A stretch of 64,000 bases of DNA from assembly GCF_002120225.1 (NCBI RefSeq), contig NZ_LAPZ01000002.1, forward strand, positions 248,001 to 312,000, given 5' to 3'. The position numbers were made by a program, and so were the translations under genes. Below the pieces are notes generated by a model. It had not been told where the DNA came from. It worked only from the letters and a program-made list of their open reading frames with translations, and did no database searches. This DNA is from Tenacibaculum holothuriorum (lineage in GTDB: Bacteria; Bacteroidota; Bacteroidia; Flavobacteriales; Flavobacteriaceae). This document shows, piece by piece, positions 35,012-44,007 of this stretch (its first letter is position 1; the number at the start of each line of letters is the position of its first letter).

Positions 35012-35111
35012 TGTTTAGTTGTTTGTTATGTTCTCGATACTAATTTATTCGTTCCTCATGAATTCATTCGAACTGACAGCCTTAGAGTTCGTTCTTTAAT
35101 TCAAGGTAATA

Positions 35112-37409
35112 TTAAAAATCGGTATCGTCTTCTTCCTCTTCTTTCTTTTCAACGTCTCCTTCTACCTTTTTAATTTCTTCACAATCAATTTTTATTGATA
35201 GTTCTCCAGAAGGTTTTTCAAAATCTTCTTTACTTATGTTTAAGGTTTTGTCTTCATAGCATTGTTTCATATACAATCCCCAAGTTGGTAAAGACATAGT
35301 AGCTCCTTGCCCATAACCAATTCCTTTAAAATGTGTTGCTCTATCTTCTCCACCTGTCCAAACTCCAGTTACTAAATTAGGAACAATTCCCATAAACCAA
35401 CCATCTGATTGATTTTGAGTTGTTCCTGTTTTTCCTGCTATAGGATTGGTAAATCCGTATGGAAACCCAGTTGATATTTTAGAATGAGTAGTCCATTTTG
35501 AACGTAACCTAACTCCAGAACCAGATTGAGTAACTCCTTTCATTAGATCTAAAATCACATACGCTGATTCTTCACTTAATACCTCTTTAGTCTCTGGTAC
35601 AAATTCTTCTAAAACGGTTCCGTTTTTATCTTCAATACGAGTAATCATCATAGGGCTTACACGTAAACCTTTATTTGCAAAAGTTGAATAAGCGCTTACC
35701 ATTTCGATTAATGATAAATCTATTGACCCTAATGCTATTGAAGGATTTGCTTCTATTTTAGATTTTATACCTGCTGACTCTGCTAAACGTGCAACATTTA
35801 TTGGTGAAACCTTGTCAATTAATTGAGCAGTTACAACGTTGGTAGATTTTGCTAAAGCATCCTTTAATGTTAATTCTCCACCATAATCATTGGTTGCATT
35901 TTTAGGTGTCCAATCTTCTGGCATTCCATATTTTTCCTTCGGAATTGTATATTTTACATTTGGCAACTTATCGCAAGGAGACATTTTTAGCTGATTGATA
36001 GCTGTTGCATATACAAATGGTTTAAATGTAGAACCTACTTGACGTTTTTGTTTTTGAACTGCATCGTACTTAAAATACTTATGATTAATACCACCAACCC
36101 ACGCTTTAATATGACCTGTTTGCGGTTCTATTGAGGTTAAACCAGAACGTAAAAAATGTTTATAGTATATAATTGAATCGTAAGGAGTCATAACTGTATC
36201 TCGTTCTCCTTTCCAAGAAAAAACACGCATATCAGTTTCTGTATTGAAATTCTTTTCAATTTCTTTTTCAGACTTACCTGCAGCTTTTAAACGCTTGTAT
36301 CTATCAGAATTTTGTTTTGCTCTTCTAATTATTCGAGAAATATCACTCTTTTCAATATCGTAAAAAGGAGCTGTTCTATTCTTCTTTTGTTCTTTATCGA
36401 AGAAAGATTGTAAGTTAGCCATATGAGCAGTTAATGCGTTTTCTGCATACTGTTGCATACGAGAATCAATAGTTGTATACACTTTTAATCCATCTCTATA
36501 AATATCGTATTTCTCTCCATTAGGTTTACTATTGTTTTTAGCCCATGTTTTAAGCTCTTGTTTTAGGTGTTCTCTAAAATATGTTGCTAAACCATCACTA
36601 TGACTTTCTGGTGTAAACTTATATTTTAATGGTAACTTTTGTAGTGAGTCTTTTTCTTGCTGAGTAATCACTCCATTTTTTGCCATTTGAGCAAACACCA
36701 CATTTCTTCTTTGTAACGATTTCTTTTTAGATACTTTTCTATGTGGATTGTACTGCCTTGGATTTTTAAGCATCGCCACTAAAATAGCCGATTCTTGTAA
36801 ATCTAAATCCTTAGGCTCTTTACCGAAATAAATTCTTGCTGCAGAACGAATACCTGTTGCATTAAATAAAAAACCTTGTGTATTTAAATACATGGTCATT
36901 ATTTCTTCTTTGGTATATTGACGCTCTAACTTTACAGCAACAACCCATTCTTTTAATTTTTGAGAAAGTCTTTTTAAAAGACTGCTTGCTCCTCCTTTAT
37001 TAAATAGGTTTTTTGCTAACTGTTGTGTAATAGTACTTGCTCCTCCTTTTCTACCTAAGTTTGCAAAAGCTCTAGCAGTTCCTCTAAAATCGATACCAGA
37101 ATGCTCATAAAAACGTTCATCTTCGGTAGCAACTAATGCCTTTACCAAATTAGGTGATAAGTCTTTATATTGAATTGGCGTTCGATTCGCTTTTATATAA
37201 TATTTTCCTAAAGTTTTTCCATCTGCAGAAATTACTTCGGTAGCTAAATCACTTTGAGGGTTTTCTAACTGTTCAAAGGTTGGAAGCTCTCCAAAAGCTC
37301 CCCAAGAAGCTAATAAAAATAGGAAAGCAACAAATGAGAACCCTCCTAAGAAAATTCCCCAAAACCATTTAAGGTATTTTGTAAAACTTGTGGTTGTTTT
37401 CTCTGTCAT
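35112..37409 (-). CDS. Bifunctional penicillin-binding protein 1A
   Basis: A membrane-anchored enzyme that polymerises and cross-links peptidoglycan. 765 aa: one N-terminal membrane helix (about 13-33), the GT51 glycosyltransferase with EDERFYEHSGIDFRGTARA, then a transpeptidase domain with the SxxK (GSTFKP), SxN (STN, in AKSTNVV) and KTGTTQ motifs. The C-terminal tail is acidic (EKKEEEEDDTDF). It overlaps gldH by 1 nt. Confidence 0.95.
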   Translation of the reverse strand: MTEKTTTSFTKYLKWFWGIFLGGFSFVAFLFLLASWGAFGELPTFEQLENPQSDLATEVISADGKTLGKYYIKANRTPIQYKDLSPNLVKALVATEDERFYEHSGIDFRGTARAFANLGRKGGASTITQQLAKNLFNKGGASSLLKRLSQKLKEWVVAVKLERQYTKEEIMTMYLNTQGFLFNATGIRSAARIYFGKEPKDLDLQESAILVAMLKNPRQYNPHRKVSKKKSLQRRNVVFAQMAKNGVITQQEKDSLQKLPLKYKFTPESHSDGLATYFREHLKQELKTWAKNNSKPNGEKYDIYRDGLKVYTTIDSRMQQYAENALTAHMANLQSFFDKEQKKNRTAPFYDIEKSDISRIIRRAKQNSDRYKRLKAAGKSEKEIEKNFNTETDMRVFSWKGERDTVMTPYDSIIYYKHFLRSGLTSIEPQTGHIKAWVGGINHKYFKYDAVQKQKRQVGSTFKPFVYATAINQLKMSPCDKLPNVKYTIPKEKYGMPEDWTPKNATNDYGGELTLKDALAKSTNVVTAQLIDKVSPINVARLAESAGIKSKIEANPSIALGSIDLSLIEMVSAYSTFANKGLRVSPMMITRIEDKNGTVLEEFVPETKEVLSEESAYVILDLMKGVTQSGSGVRLRSKWTTHSKISTGFPYGFTNPIAGKTGTTQNQSDGWFMGIVPNLVTGVWTGGEDRATHFKGIGYGQGATMSLPTWGLYMKQCYEDKTLNISKEDFEKPSGELSIKIDCEEIKKVEGDVEKKEEEEDDTDF

Positions 37410-37924
37410 TATTGTATTTTTTCAATTCTAAGACCAACATCAGTAATTCCATCTAAAGTTTCTACACCATTCACATCACCATTTTTTCTCATAGCTTGAC
37501 GAATTTTGAAACTATAATCTCCTGAAGTTGGAAATAATATATGTTCTTTATAAAATAATTTATTCTCTTTTATATCTGTAAATCCCGTTCCTAAAAACTT
37601 TCCTGTTACATCTGCCATGTCGTACTCTAATGTATCGATGACTTTATTTCCGTCAGGAAACTTCATTTCTGTTATTACAAATAAATTGCTGAAAGGATAG
37701 CTTTTATTATTTCTAAGATTTATAAATACGTTTTTTCTTTGCACCGTATCGGTAATCGAAAAAGTAAACGCTACTTCGTTTTCTTTATGCCAAGTACTGT
37801 TGGGTATTGTTTTATACTCGTCGTACTCTCGTTTTTTGTCACAAGACAAAAAATTTAAGGTTACTAAAACAACAGATAAGATACTACTTAGTTTCTTTAG
37901 TATTTCCGTCTTTGTTTCCGGCAT
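37409..37924 (-). CDS. gldH: Gliding motility lipoprotein GldH
   Basis: A 171-aa lipoprotein (hydrophobic 11-27, Cys28 after LNFLS) needed for gliding and type IX secretion in Flavobacterium. GldH features are the YDEYKTIPNSTWHKENEVAFT start after the signal and a C-terminal RIEKIQ. The start codon lies inside the end of ricT (41-nt overlap), implying coupled translation. The order ricT-gldH-penicillin-binding protein is common in flavobacteria. Confidence 0.88.
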   Translation of the reverse strand: MPETKTEILKKLSSILSVVLVTLNFLSCDKKREYDEYKTIPNSTWHKENEVAFTFSITDTVQRKNVFINLRNNKSYPFSNLFVITEMKFPDGNKVIDTLEYDMADVTGKFLGTGFTDIKENKLFYKEHILFPTSGDYSFKIRQAMRKNGDVNGVETLDGITDVGLRIEKIQ

Positions 37925-39344
37925 TCTTTGGCGTATTTTTTCTTCGATTGTTATTGTTTCTTCTCTTATTATTCTGAGGCTTTCTCTTATTTGGAGATTG
38001 TTGGTTTTCTCCTGTTGGTTTCGCCTCTGTTTTTTTCTTTTGATTTCTTGGTTTTTGAGCTTGTTTCAGCTGGTTTTGATTTGGTTTCTTTCTTCTAGAA
38101 TCTTGCCTTTTAGCATCTAGTTTATTCCCTCCTGCATTTTTAGCTCCTGCTTTTTGAGGCGACTTCTTTTTATCTCGGGACTCCGTTTTCTTGTTATTAG
38201 AAGTATTTCGTTTAGGTCTTCTTCTATTTTTTCTTGGTTTTTTAGGAGCATCAAAACGTGTTAAACTATCTTGACCAACTACATTCTCAAAATCAATTTT
38301 TGGTTCTTCAGCTATTTCTGCCTCATAATCTTCTAACGGAGAAGACACTTCGTTATTTTCATTCAATTCAATTATTTCTTGAACTTGATCTAGCGACAGT
38401 TTGTACCACTTAAAACTTTCTTCTTTATAGGTATACCAAAGTAGTTTTTTAAAGATGTCCATTTTAACAAAAACAGCATCTCCTTTTTCAGTTTTAAGAA
38501 CTAAATCTTGCTTAGGAAAAGATTCTAAAGCATCTAAATAACTATCTAACTCAAAATTTAAACAACATTTTAACTTACCACATTGTCCTGCTAACTTTAA
38601 TGGATTTAGTGATAATTGCTGATAACGAGCTGCCGCAGTATTTACTTTTCTAAAATCTGTTAACCAAGTAGAACAACATAATTCTCTACCACAAGAACCG
38701 ACACCTCCTAAACGAGCTGCTTCTTGACGCATACCCACTTGGCGCATTTCTACTCTAATTGAAAAAGCTCCTGCTAAATCGCGAATTAACTGACGAAAAT
38801 CTACACGTTCATCTGCAGTATAATAAAATGTTGCTTTGGTTCCGTCACCTTGAAATTCAACATCAGAAAGCTTCATTTTTAATCCAAGCTTACTAATAAT
38901 TTCTCGTCCTTTACGTTGAGTTTCTAGTTCACGATCTCTGGCAGTTTGCCAAACATCAATATCTTTCTGAGTAGCTTTTCTGTAGATTTTCTTTACGTTG
39001 TCACTATCTTCAGTAACCTTACGTTTTTTCATTTGAACTTTTACCAATTCTCCTGCCAAGGAAACAATACCAATATCGTGACCCGAAGATCCTTCAACAG
39101 CAACTACGTCTCCCATAGACACTGTAATGTTTTGAGAATTTCGATAAAAGTGTTTTCTTCCGTTCTTAAAACGAACTTCAAAAATATTATATGGAGCTTC
39201 ACCGGAAGGTAAAGTCATATTCGATAACCAATCAAAAACAGCTAATTTATTTCCGCTACCACAAGTACCTGTTGCACAATTTCCATTGCTTTTACAGCCT
39301 TTTGGCACGCCGTCCTTGTTAGTTGAGCAACTGCTACAACTCAT
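37884..39344 (-). CDS. ricT: PSP1-domain protein RicT/YaaT with a long basic tail
   Basis: A 486-aa member of the PSP1 (YaaT/RicT) family. Residues about 1-290 hold the conserved core with cysteines: an N-terminal CSSCSTNKDGVPKGCKSNGNC, then VGSCGRELCCSTWL and AGQCGKLKCCLNFE, possible iron-sulfur ligands. From about residue 355 on the protein is low complexity, dominated by Lys, Arg, Asn and Gln. In Bacillus, RicT works with RicA and RicF in RNA processing; here those partners are not seen, so the role may differ. Confidence 0.88.
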   Translation of the reverse strand: MSCSSCSTNKDGVPKGCKSNGNCATGTCGSGNKLAVFDWLSNMTLPSGEAPYNIFEVRFKNGRKHFYRNSQNITVSMGDVVAVEGSSGHDIGIVSLAGELVKVQMKKRKVTEDSDNVKKIYRKATQKDIDVWQTARDRELETQRKGREIISKLGLKMKLSDVEFQGDGTKATFYYTADERVDFRQLIRDLAGAFSIRVEMRQVGMRQEAARLGGVGSCGRELCCSTWLTDFRKVNTAAARYQQLSLNPLKLAGQCGKLKCCLNFELDSYLDALESFPKQDLVLKTEKGDAVFVKMDIFKKLLWYTYKEESFKWYKLSLDQVQEIIELNENNEVSSPLEDYEAEIAEEPKIDFENVVGQDSLTRFDAPKKPRKNRRRPKRNTSNNKKTESRDKKKSPQKAGAKNAGGNKLDAKRQDSRRKKPNQNQLKQAQKPRNQKKKTEAKPTGENQQSPNKRKPQNNKRRNNNNRRKNTPKNAGNKDGNTKETK

Positions 39345-39367
39345 AATTTTTAAATATATCTTTATAA

Positions 39368-39447
39368 AACACTTCTTAAATCTGATTTTTAATCAGTATC
39401 AAAAAGTATTTTGTTATTGATTTTTAGCTAGATAACACTTCTTAAAT
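39368..39447. repeat. Direct 14-bp repeat in the ricT upstream region
   Basis: AACACTTCTTAAAT occurs at 39368-39381 and 39434-39447, 66 bp apart. Between them is a small perfect hairpin CTGATT/AATCAG (39382-39396). A binding site for a regulator is possible but not shown. Confidence 0.35.
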
Positions 39448-39534
39448 GAAGTAGTTATTAATGAGTAAAGATACAGATTCTGTTGGAAAGTGAAAATGCA
39501 ATTTTTTGTTAATGACTCTTTCTCTTTAATTCTA

Positions 39535-40377
39535 CTACTTTTTAACAAAAGTAACACACAATTTTATAGTCTCTTCTAATTCTTTAGGCATTGTATTTTC
39601 TTTCCAAGGATGCTTCGCATTAAACACATGATTTGCATCTTTAACAACGTTAAAAACACTCCCAGGATTCCACTCGTGTTGTAATTCTCCTTCTCTGATT
39701 AAAACCGAAGTATCATTATCTCCATGAATAATTAAATGCGGTATTGTAAGTTCTTTAACTGCTCTTTTTATATTTAAACGGACTTCGTTTTCTTTAAAAT
39801 TCTCATAAAACTGATAAAAGTGTGGCATTTGTTGTTTTGTTCTACCATTCAAAACATATTTTACGCCATCTTTTTTCCATTGTTCAAGTTCACCAATTGT
39901 AGCTGTTCTTTTTCCTAAATCACAAACTCCTGCTAAACTTATTACAGATTTTACTCTTTTATCTTCGGATGCTTTTATGGTTACAATTCCACCACCTCTA
40001 CTATGTCCAATCAACGTAATATTATTAACATCAGCTTCAATAGTTCTTTGCTCTTTATTACAAACCCAATCGATAACTGTTTCTAAATCGTCTAATTCTT
40101 TGGTGTAATTATTATTTCCGAAAGCTTCTAAATCGGGAAAATCAATAGGTTGCTCAACAGTTCCTCCATTATAAGAAAAGTTAAACTTCACAAAGTAAAA
40201 ACCTGCATTCGCATAAGCTTCAGCCATTAAGTTCCATGCTCCCCAATCTTTAAACCCTTTATAACCATGGCAAAAAATAACCACAGGCTTTGGTTGATGA
40301 GTTTCTTTGTAAAAAACATCAACTAAAATTGGTTTATCGTGTTTTCCTTCTAAAATATGATTAAGTATTTTCTTCAT
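39535..40377 (-). CDS. Alpha/beta hydrolase, cytoplasmic
   Basis: A 280-aa hydrolase of the dienelactone hydrolase/esterase type. Visible: oxyanion region PVVIFCHGYKGFKDWG (about 31-46), nucleophile elbow LIGHSRGGG (Ser near 126), HGDNDTSV with the probable catalytic Asp and ANHVFN with the His. No signal peptide. Substrate unknown. It stands between the ricT upstream region and the gdhA terminator. Confidence 0.85.
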   Translation of the reverse strand: MKKILNHILEGKHDKPILVDVFYKETHQPKPVVIFCHGYKGFKDWGAWNLMAEAYANAGFYFVKFNFSYNGGTVEQPIDFPDLEAFGNNNYTKELDDLETVIDWVCNKEQRTIEADVNNITLIGHSRGGGIVTIKASEDKRVKSVISLAGVCDLGKRTATIGELEQWKKDGVKYVLNGRTKQQMPHFYQFYENFKENEVRLNIKRAVKELTIPHLIIHGDNDTSVLIREGELQHEWNPGSVFNVVKDANHVFNAKHPWKENTMPKELEETIKLCVTFVKK

Positions 40378-40393
40378 TTGATAAAAATAAAAA

Positions 40394-40419
40394 AGCGCAT
40401 CAAAATATTTTGATGCGCT
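40394..40419 (-). terminator. Terminator of gdhA
   Basis: A perfect 13-bp palindrome AGCGCATCAAAAT / ATTTTGATGCGCT (effective loop in the central AT part), followed on the minus strand by a T-rich run, 25 nt after the gdhA stop. Confidence 0.85.
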
Positions 40420-40443
40420 CTTAAAATTTATTTTAAGTGTAAA

Positions 40444-41787
40444 TTATACCACACCTTGTGCTAACATTGCATCTGCAACTTTTACAAATCCTGCAATATT
40501 TGCCCCTCTTACATAGTCGATAGAACCATCATCGTTACTACCGTACTCTTTACAAGAAGCATGAATATCTTTCATAATTTGCATTAACTTAGCATCTACT
40601 TCTTCTCTTGTCCAGTTATAACGTAACGAGTTTTGAGACATTTCTAAACCAGATACTGCCACACCTCCTGCGTTAGAAGCTTTTCCTGGAGCAAATAATA
40701 TTTTAGCTCTGTGGAATTCTTCAATTGCTTCTGGTGTAGAAGGCATATTTGCTCCTTCACTTACACAAACACATCCGTTAGCTACTAATGTTTTAGCAGC
40801 ATCACCATCTAATTCGTTTTGCGTAGCACACGGTAATGCGATATCACATTTAACTCCCCAAGGCTTTTCTCCTTTAAAGAATTTAGCAGATGGATATTTC
40901 TCTACGTACTCATTAATACGACCACGCTTTACATTTTTAAGCTCCATTACGAAAGCTAACTTCTCTGCATCAATTCCTTCTTCATCATAAATATATCCCG
41001 AAGAATCTGACAACGTTACTACTTTAGCTCCTAATTGAGTAGCTTTTTCACAAGCAAACTGAGCTACATTTCCTGAACCAGAAATAGTTACTACTTTACC
41101 ATTGAAAGACTCTCCTTGAGTTTCTAACATATTTTGCGCAAAGTATACGTTACCATATCCTGTAGCTTCAGGGCGAATTAAAGAACCTCCCCAAGAAGCT
41201 CCTTTACCAGTTAAAACTCCAGTAAACTCATTTTTAAGCTTCTTGTACATTCCGAACATGTATCCTATTTCTCTTCCTCCTACACCAATATCTCCTGCAG
41301 GAACATCTGTATTAGGACCAATATGACGGAATAATTCACTCATAAACGCGTGACAAAAACGCATAATTTCATTATCTGATTTTCCTTTAGGATCGAAATC
41401 AGAACCTCCTTTACCACCTCCCATAGGAAGTGTAGTTAATGAGTTTTTAAATACTTGCTCAAATCCTAAGAATTTTAAGATTGATAAGTTTACAGATGGG
41501 TGAAAACGTAAACCTCCTTTGTAAGGTCCAATTGCAGAGTTCATCTCAACTCTATAACCTCTGTTTACTTGAATCTCTCCACTATCATCAACCCAATTAA
41601 CTCTAAATGAAATTACTCTCTCTGGCTCAACCATTCTTAATAAAATGTTCTTACCATTATATATTTCTTTAGAAGTAATGTAAGGAATTACTGTTTCCGC
41701 TACTTCTTGTACTGCTTGTAAAAATTCTGGTTCATGTTGGTTACGTTCTTTAACCAAATCCATAAACGCCTGTATTTTAGATTCCAT
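40444..41787 (-). CDS. gdhA: NADP-specific glutamate dehydrogenase
   Basis: It makes glutamate from 2-oxoglutarate and ammonia with NADPH. 447 aa, the hexameric class I length. Motifs include YKGGLRFHPSVN, the substrate site LPMGGGKGGSDFDPKGKS (about 120-137) and the dinucleotide fold TISGSGNVAQFA. It is transcribed away from pheS from its own promoter. Confidence 0.97.
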   Translation of the reverse strand: MESKIQAFMDLVKERNQHEPEFLQAVQEVAETVIPYITSKEIYNGKNILLRMVEPERVISFRVNWVDDSGEIQVNRGYRVEMNSAIGPYKGGLRFHPSVNLSILKFLGFEQVFKNSLTTLPMGGGKGGSDFDPKGKSDNEIMRFCHAFMSELFRHIGPNTDVPAGDIGVGGREIGYMFGMYKKLKNEFTGVLTGKGASWGGSLIRPEATGYGNVYFAQNMLETQGESFNGKVVTISGSGNVAQFACEKATQLGAKVVTLSDSSGYIYDEEGIDAEKLAFVMELKNVKRGRINEYVEKYPSAKFFKGEKPWGVKCDIALPCATQNELDGDAAKTLVANGCVCVSEGANMPSTPEAIEEFHRAKILFAPGKASNAGGVAVSGLEMSQNSLRYNWTREEVDAKLMQIMKDIHASCKEYGSNDDGSIDYVRGANIAGFVKVADAMLAQGVV

Positions 41788-41830
41788 AATTTAGTTGTTC
41801 TTTAATTACGATATTTACAATTTTGTCCTG

Positions 41831-41838
41831 CAAATATA
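41831..41838 (-). promoter_or_regulatory. -7 promoter box for gdhA
   Basis: TATATTTG on the minus strand matches TAnnTTTG, 43 nt before the gdhA start. Confidence 0.5.
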
Positions 41839-41942
41839 GTTAATTTACAATTCGTTAAATTTTATTTTATCGTTTATTTTCCCTATTTCTACAACGTTTT
41901 CGCAAACAGTTTAAAAACCACGTTTTTTTTCGTAAAAAACTG

Positions 41943-41950
41943 TAAATTTG
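41943..41950 (+). promoter_or_regulatory. -7 promoter box for pheS
   Basis: TAAATTTG plus C matches TAnnTTTG and ends 25 nt before the pheS ATG. No clear -33 box. Confidence 0.5.
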
Positions 41951-41975
41951 CAACCTAATTTTTCGGATTGAAACA

Positions 41976-42995
41976 ATGTTAGACAAGGTAAAAGAATTGA
42001 TTGGTGATGTTGAAGCTTTTAAAGCAACATCGAAAGAAGAAGTTGAAGCTTTCAGAATTAAATATTTAGGTAGCAAAGGTTTGCTTAAAGGTTTATTTGC
42101 AGAGTTTAAAAATGTAGATGCAGAATTACGTAAAGATTTTGGTCAAGCATTAAATAATTTAAAAAAATCTGCTGAATCTAAAGTAACAGAATTAAACGAT
42201 GCTTTAGAAAGTGCTATTGAAGACAAAGGTGTTTATGGAGATTTAACGCGTCCTTCTGAACCAATCGAATTAGGTTCTCGTCATCCAATTTCTTTGGTTA
42301 AAAATCAGATTATTGAAGTATTTAACCGTATTGGTTTTACTGTTTCTGAAGGACCAGAGATTGAAGATGATTGGCACAACTTTACCGCTTTAAATTTACC
42401 AGAATATCATCCAGCACGTGATATGCAGGATACTTTCTTTATTGAAAAAAATCCTGACACATTATTAAGAACTCATACTTCTTCTGTACAGGTACGTTAT
42501 ATGGAAAACAACGAGCCTCCAATTCGTACAATTTCTCCTGGACGTGTATTTAGAAATGAAGATATTTCTGCGCGCGCACACTGTATTTTCCATCAAGTAG
42601 AAGGATTATATATAGATACCGATGTTTCTTTTGCCGATTTAAAACAGACGCTTTTATATTTTACCAAAGAGATGTTTGGTAAATCTAAGATTCGTTTACG
42701 TCCGTCGTATTTCCCATTTACTGAGCCAAGTGCAGAGGTAGATATTTACTGGGGATTAGAAACTGAAACAGATTACCGTATTACCAAAGGAACTGGTTGG
42801 TTAGAAATTATGGGATGCGGAATGGTTGATCCGAATGTATTAAAGAACGCCAATATTGATCCTACAAAATATAGCGGCTATGCTTTTGGAATGGGAATAG
42901 AGCGTATTGCAATGTTATTATACCAAATTCCAGATATTAGAATGTTCTATGAAAACGATAAGCGTTTCTTAGAGCAATTTAAGTCTGTGATTTAA
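41976..42995 (+). CDS. pheS: Phenylalanine--tRNA ligase subunit alpha
   Basis: The catalytic subunit of PheRS. 339 aa, normal. An N-terminal coiled coil is followed by the class II core with [24 protein letters not shown], the motif 2 stretch [20 protein letters not shown] and the motif 3 [13 protein letters not shown]. The beta subunit gene is not adjacent, which is common in Bacteroidota. Confidence 0.97.
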   Translation: MLDKVKELIGDVEAFKATSKEEVEAFRIKYLGSKGLLKGLFAEFKNVDAELRKDFGQALNNLKKSAESKVTELNDALESAIEDKGVYGDLTRPSEPIELGSRHPISLVKNQIIEVFNRIGFTVSEGPEIEDDWHNFTALNLPEYHPARDMQDTFFIEKNPDTLLRTHTSSVQVRYMENNEPPIRTISPGRVFRNEDISARAHCIFHQVEGLYIDTDVSFADLKQTLLYFTKEMFGKSKIRLRPSYFPFTEPSAEVDIYWGLETETDYRITKGTGWLEIMGCGMVDPNVLKNANIDPTKYSGYAFGMGIERIAMLLYQIPDIRMFYENDKRFLEQFKSVI

Positions 42996-43016
42996 TTTTT
43001 TAAAAAATAATAAAAT

Positions 43017-43067
43017 AGAGATAAAAGAGGAGAGACAAGTAAGTCTCTTTTCTTGTTTCTTATCTCT
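43017..43067. repeat. Nested inverted repeat downstream of pheS
   Basis: Outer arms AGAGATAA / TTATCTCT and inner arms AGAGAC / GTCTCT with loop AAGTAA. Composition (purine-rich on one strand) resembles the repeat at 11988-12066. It may also act as a weak terminator for pheS. Confidence 0.45.
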
Positions 43068-43083
43068 CTAATCTTTATAAGAA

Positions 43084-43479
43084 ATGAGAAAAGATATTCA
43101 TATACCAAAGGTTACTGGAGTAGAAATAGCTGTTGTTTTAGACAAAAACGAAAAAGACAACACCGATGAATGGGGTGTATATATCATCAACAGAAAAAAC
43201 GTTGACTTAGAAATGGTTGTTATCGTTTCTCAAGGATTTTCTGAAACTAAAAAAACCTCTTTATTTAGAAGAAAAATAGATGTATTACCAGCAAACTCAT
43301 ACTCTAAATTTGAAGTAATGCCTCCAGAACTATTTGCCTTAGATAATCGTTTTCAAGTAACATTCTTTGAGAATAATCAGTTACACGATAAAACTTATAT
43401 TTTTCAAGCAGAAACTATTCAAGAAGGATTTGCACGTGACATCGATATGTTAGACAAAAAAGGAATAGCTATTAAATAG
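43084..43479 (+). CDS. Conserved protein of unknown function after pheS
   Basis: A 131-aa soluble protein, no signal peptide or membrane helix, predicted beta-rich (VEIAVVLDKNEKDNTDEWGVYIINRK..., LEMVVIVSQGFSE). I do not recognise the family. It follows pheS by 88 bp and overlaps the end of the convergent cupin gene by 8 nt. Any link with tRNA charging is only positional. Confidence 0.7.
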   Translation: MRKDIHIPKVTGVEIAVVLDKNEKDNTDEWGVYIINRKNVDLEMVVIVSQGFSETKKTSLFRRKIDVLPANSYSKFEVMPPELFALDNRFQVTFFENNQLHDKTYIFQAETIQEGFARDIDMLDKKGIAIK

Positions 43480-43831
43480 ATTCGTAAGTTTCTACAGTAA
43501 TATCTGCCATTACATTTCCTGTGTGTTTGGTACTTAACGGTTCAAACAAAAGCAAATGTACCTCTTCTTTGGCTATAGGCTTATGATCTACTCCTTTAGG
43601 AACAATATAAAACTCTCCTTCGTTTAGCGTAATAATCTCATCTCGTAACTCAAGAAGTAACTGTCCTTTTAAAACCATAAAAAGTTCATCTTCATTTTCG
43701 TGGTTATGAAAAACAAATTCTCCTTTAATTTTCGCCAATAAAATTTGTTGACCATTTAATTCTCCTATCTTCTTTGGAGACCATCTATCTGAAAACAGAT
43801 TTAACTTTTCTTGAATATTTATTACTGACAT
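43472..43831 (-). CDS. Cupin-domain protein
   Basis: A 119-aa single-domain cupin. Motif 1 is FVFHNHENEDELFMVLKGQLLLEL (about 36-59, with His, His and Glu metal ligands), motif 2 is EFYIVPKGVDHKPIAKE (72-88, His). A metal-binding small enzyme or sensor; substrate unknown. Converges on the preceding gene with 8-nt overlap. Confidence 0.88.
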   Translation of the reverse strand: MSVINIQEKLNLFSDRWSPKKIGELNGQQILLAKIKGEFVFHNHENEDELFMVLKGQLLLELRDEIITLNEGEFYIVPKGVDHKPIAKEEVHLLLFEPLSTKHTGNVMADITVETYESI

Positions 43832-44007
43832 CGTTTTAGCTTATACTCCCTTTGGTTCGTATTAGAGCTCATTAAATTACTCTTTTTCTATGATTATATT
43901 CAACCATGTTTAATTTAACACAACTATTTTTTATTTGTTAAGCTCTTATTGTTTTATAATTATATTGAAATTTCTTTCCCTAAATTAGTTCTTTTAAAAC
44001 TAAGTAC

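Noticed and set aside
37800..38120. Plus-strand frame opposite gldH/ricT
   Set aside because: Produced by the Lys/Asn-rich tail of ricT read backwards; repetitive hydrophobic composition and no start signal.
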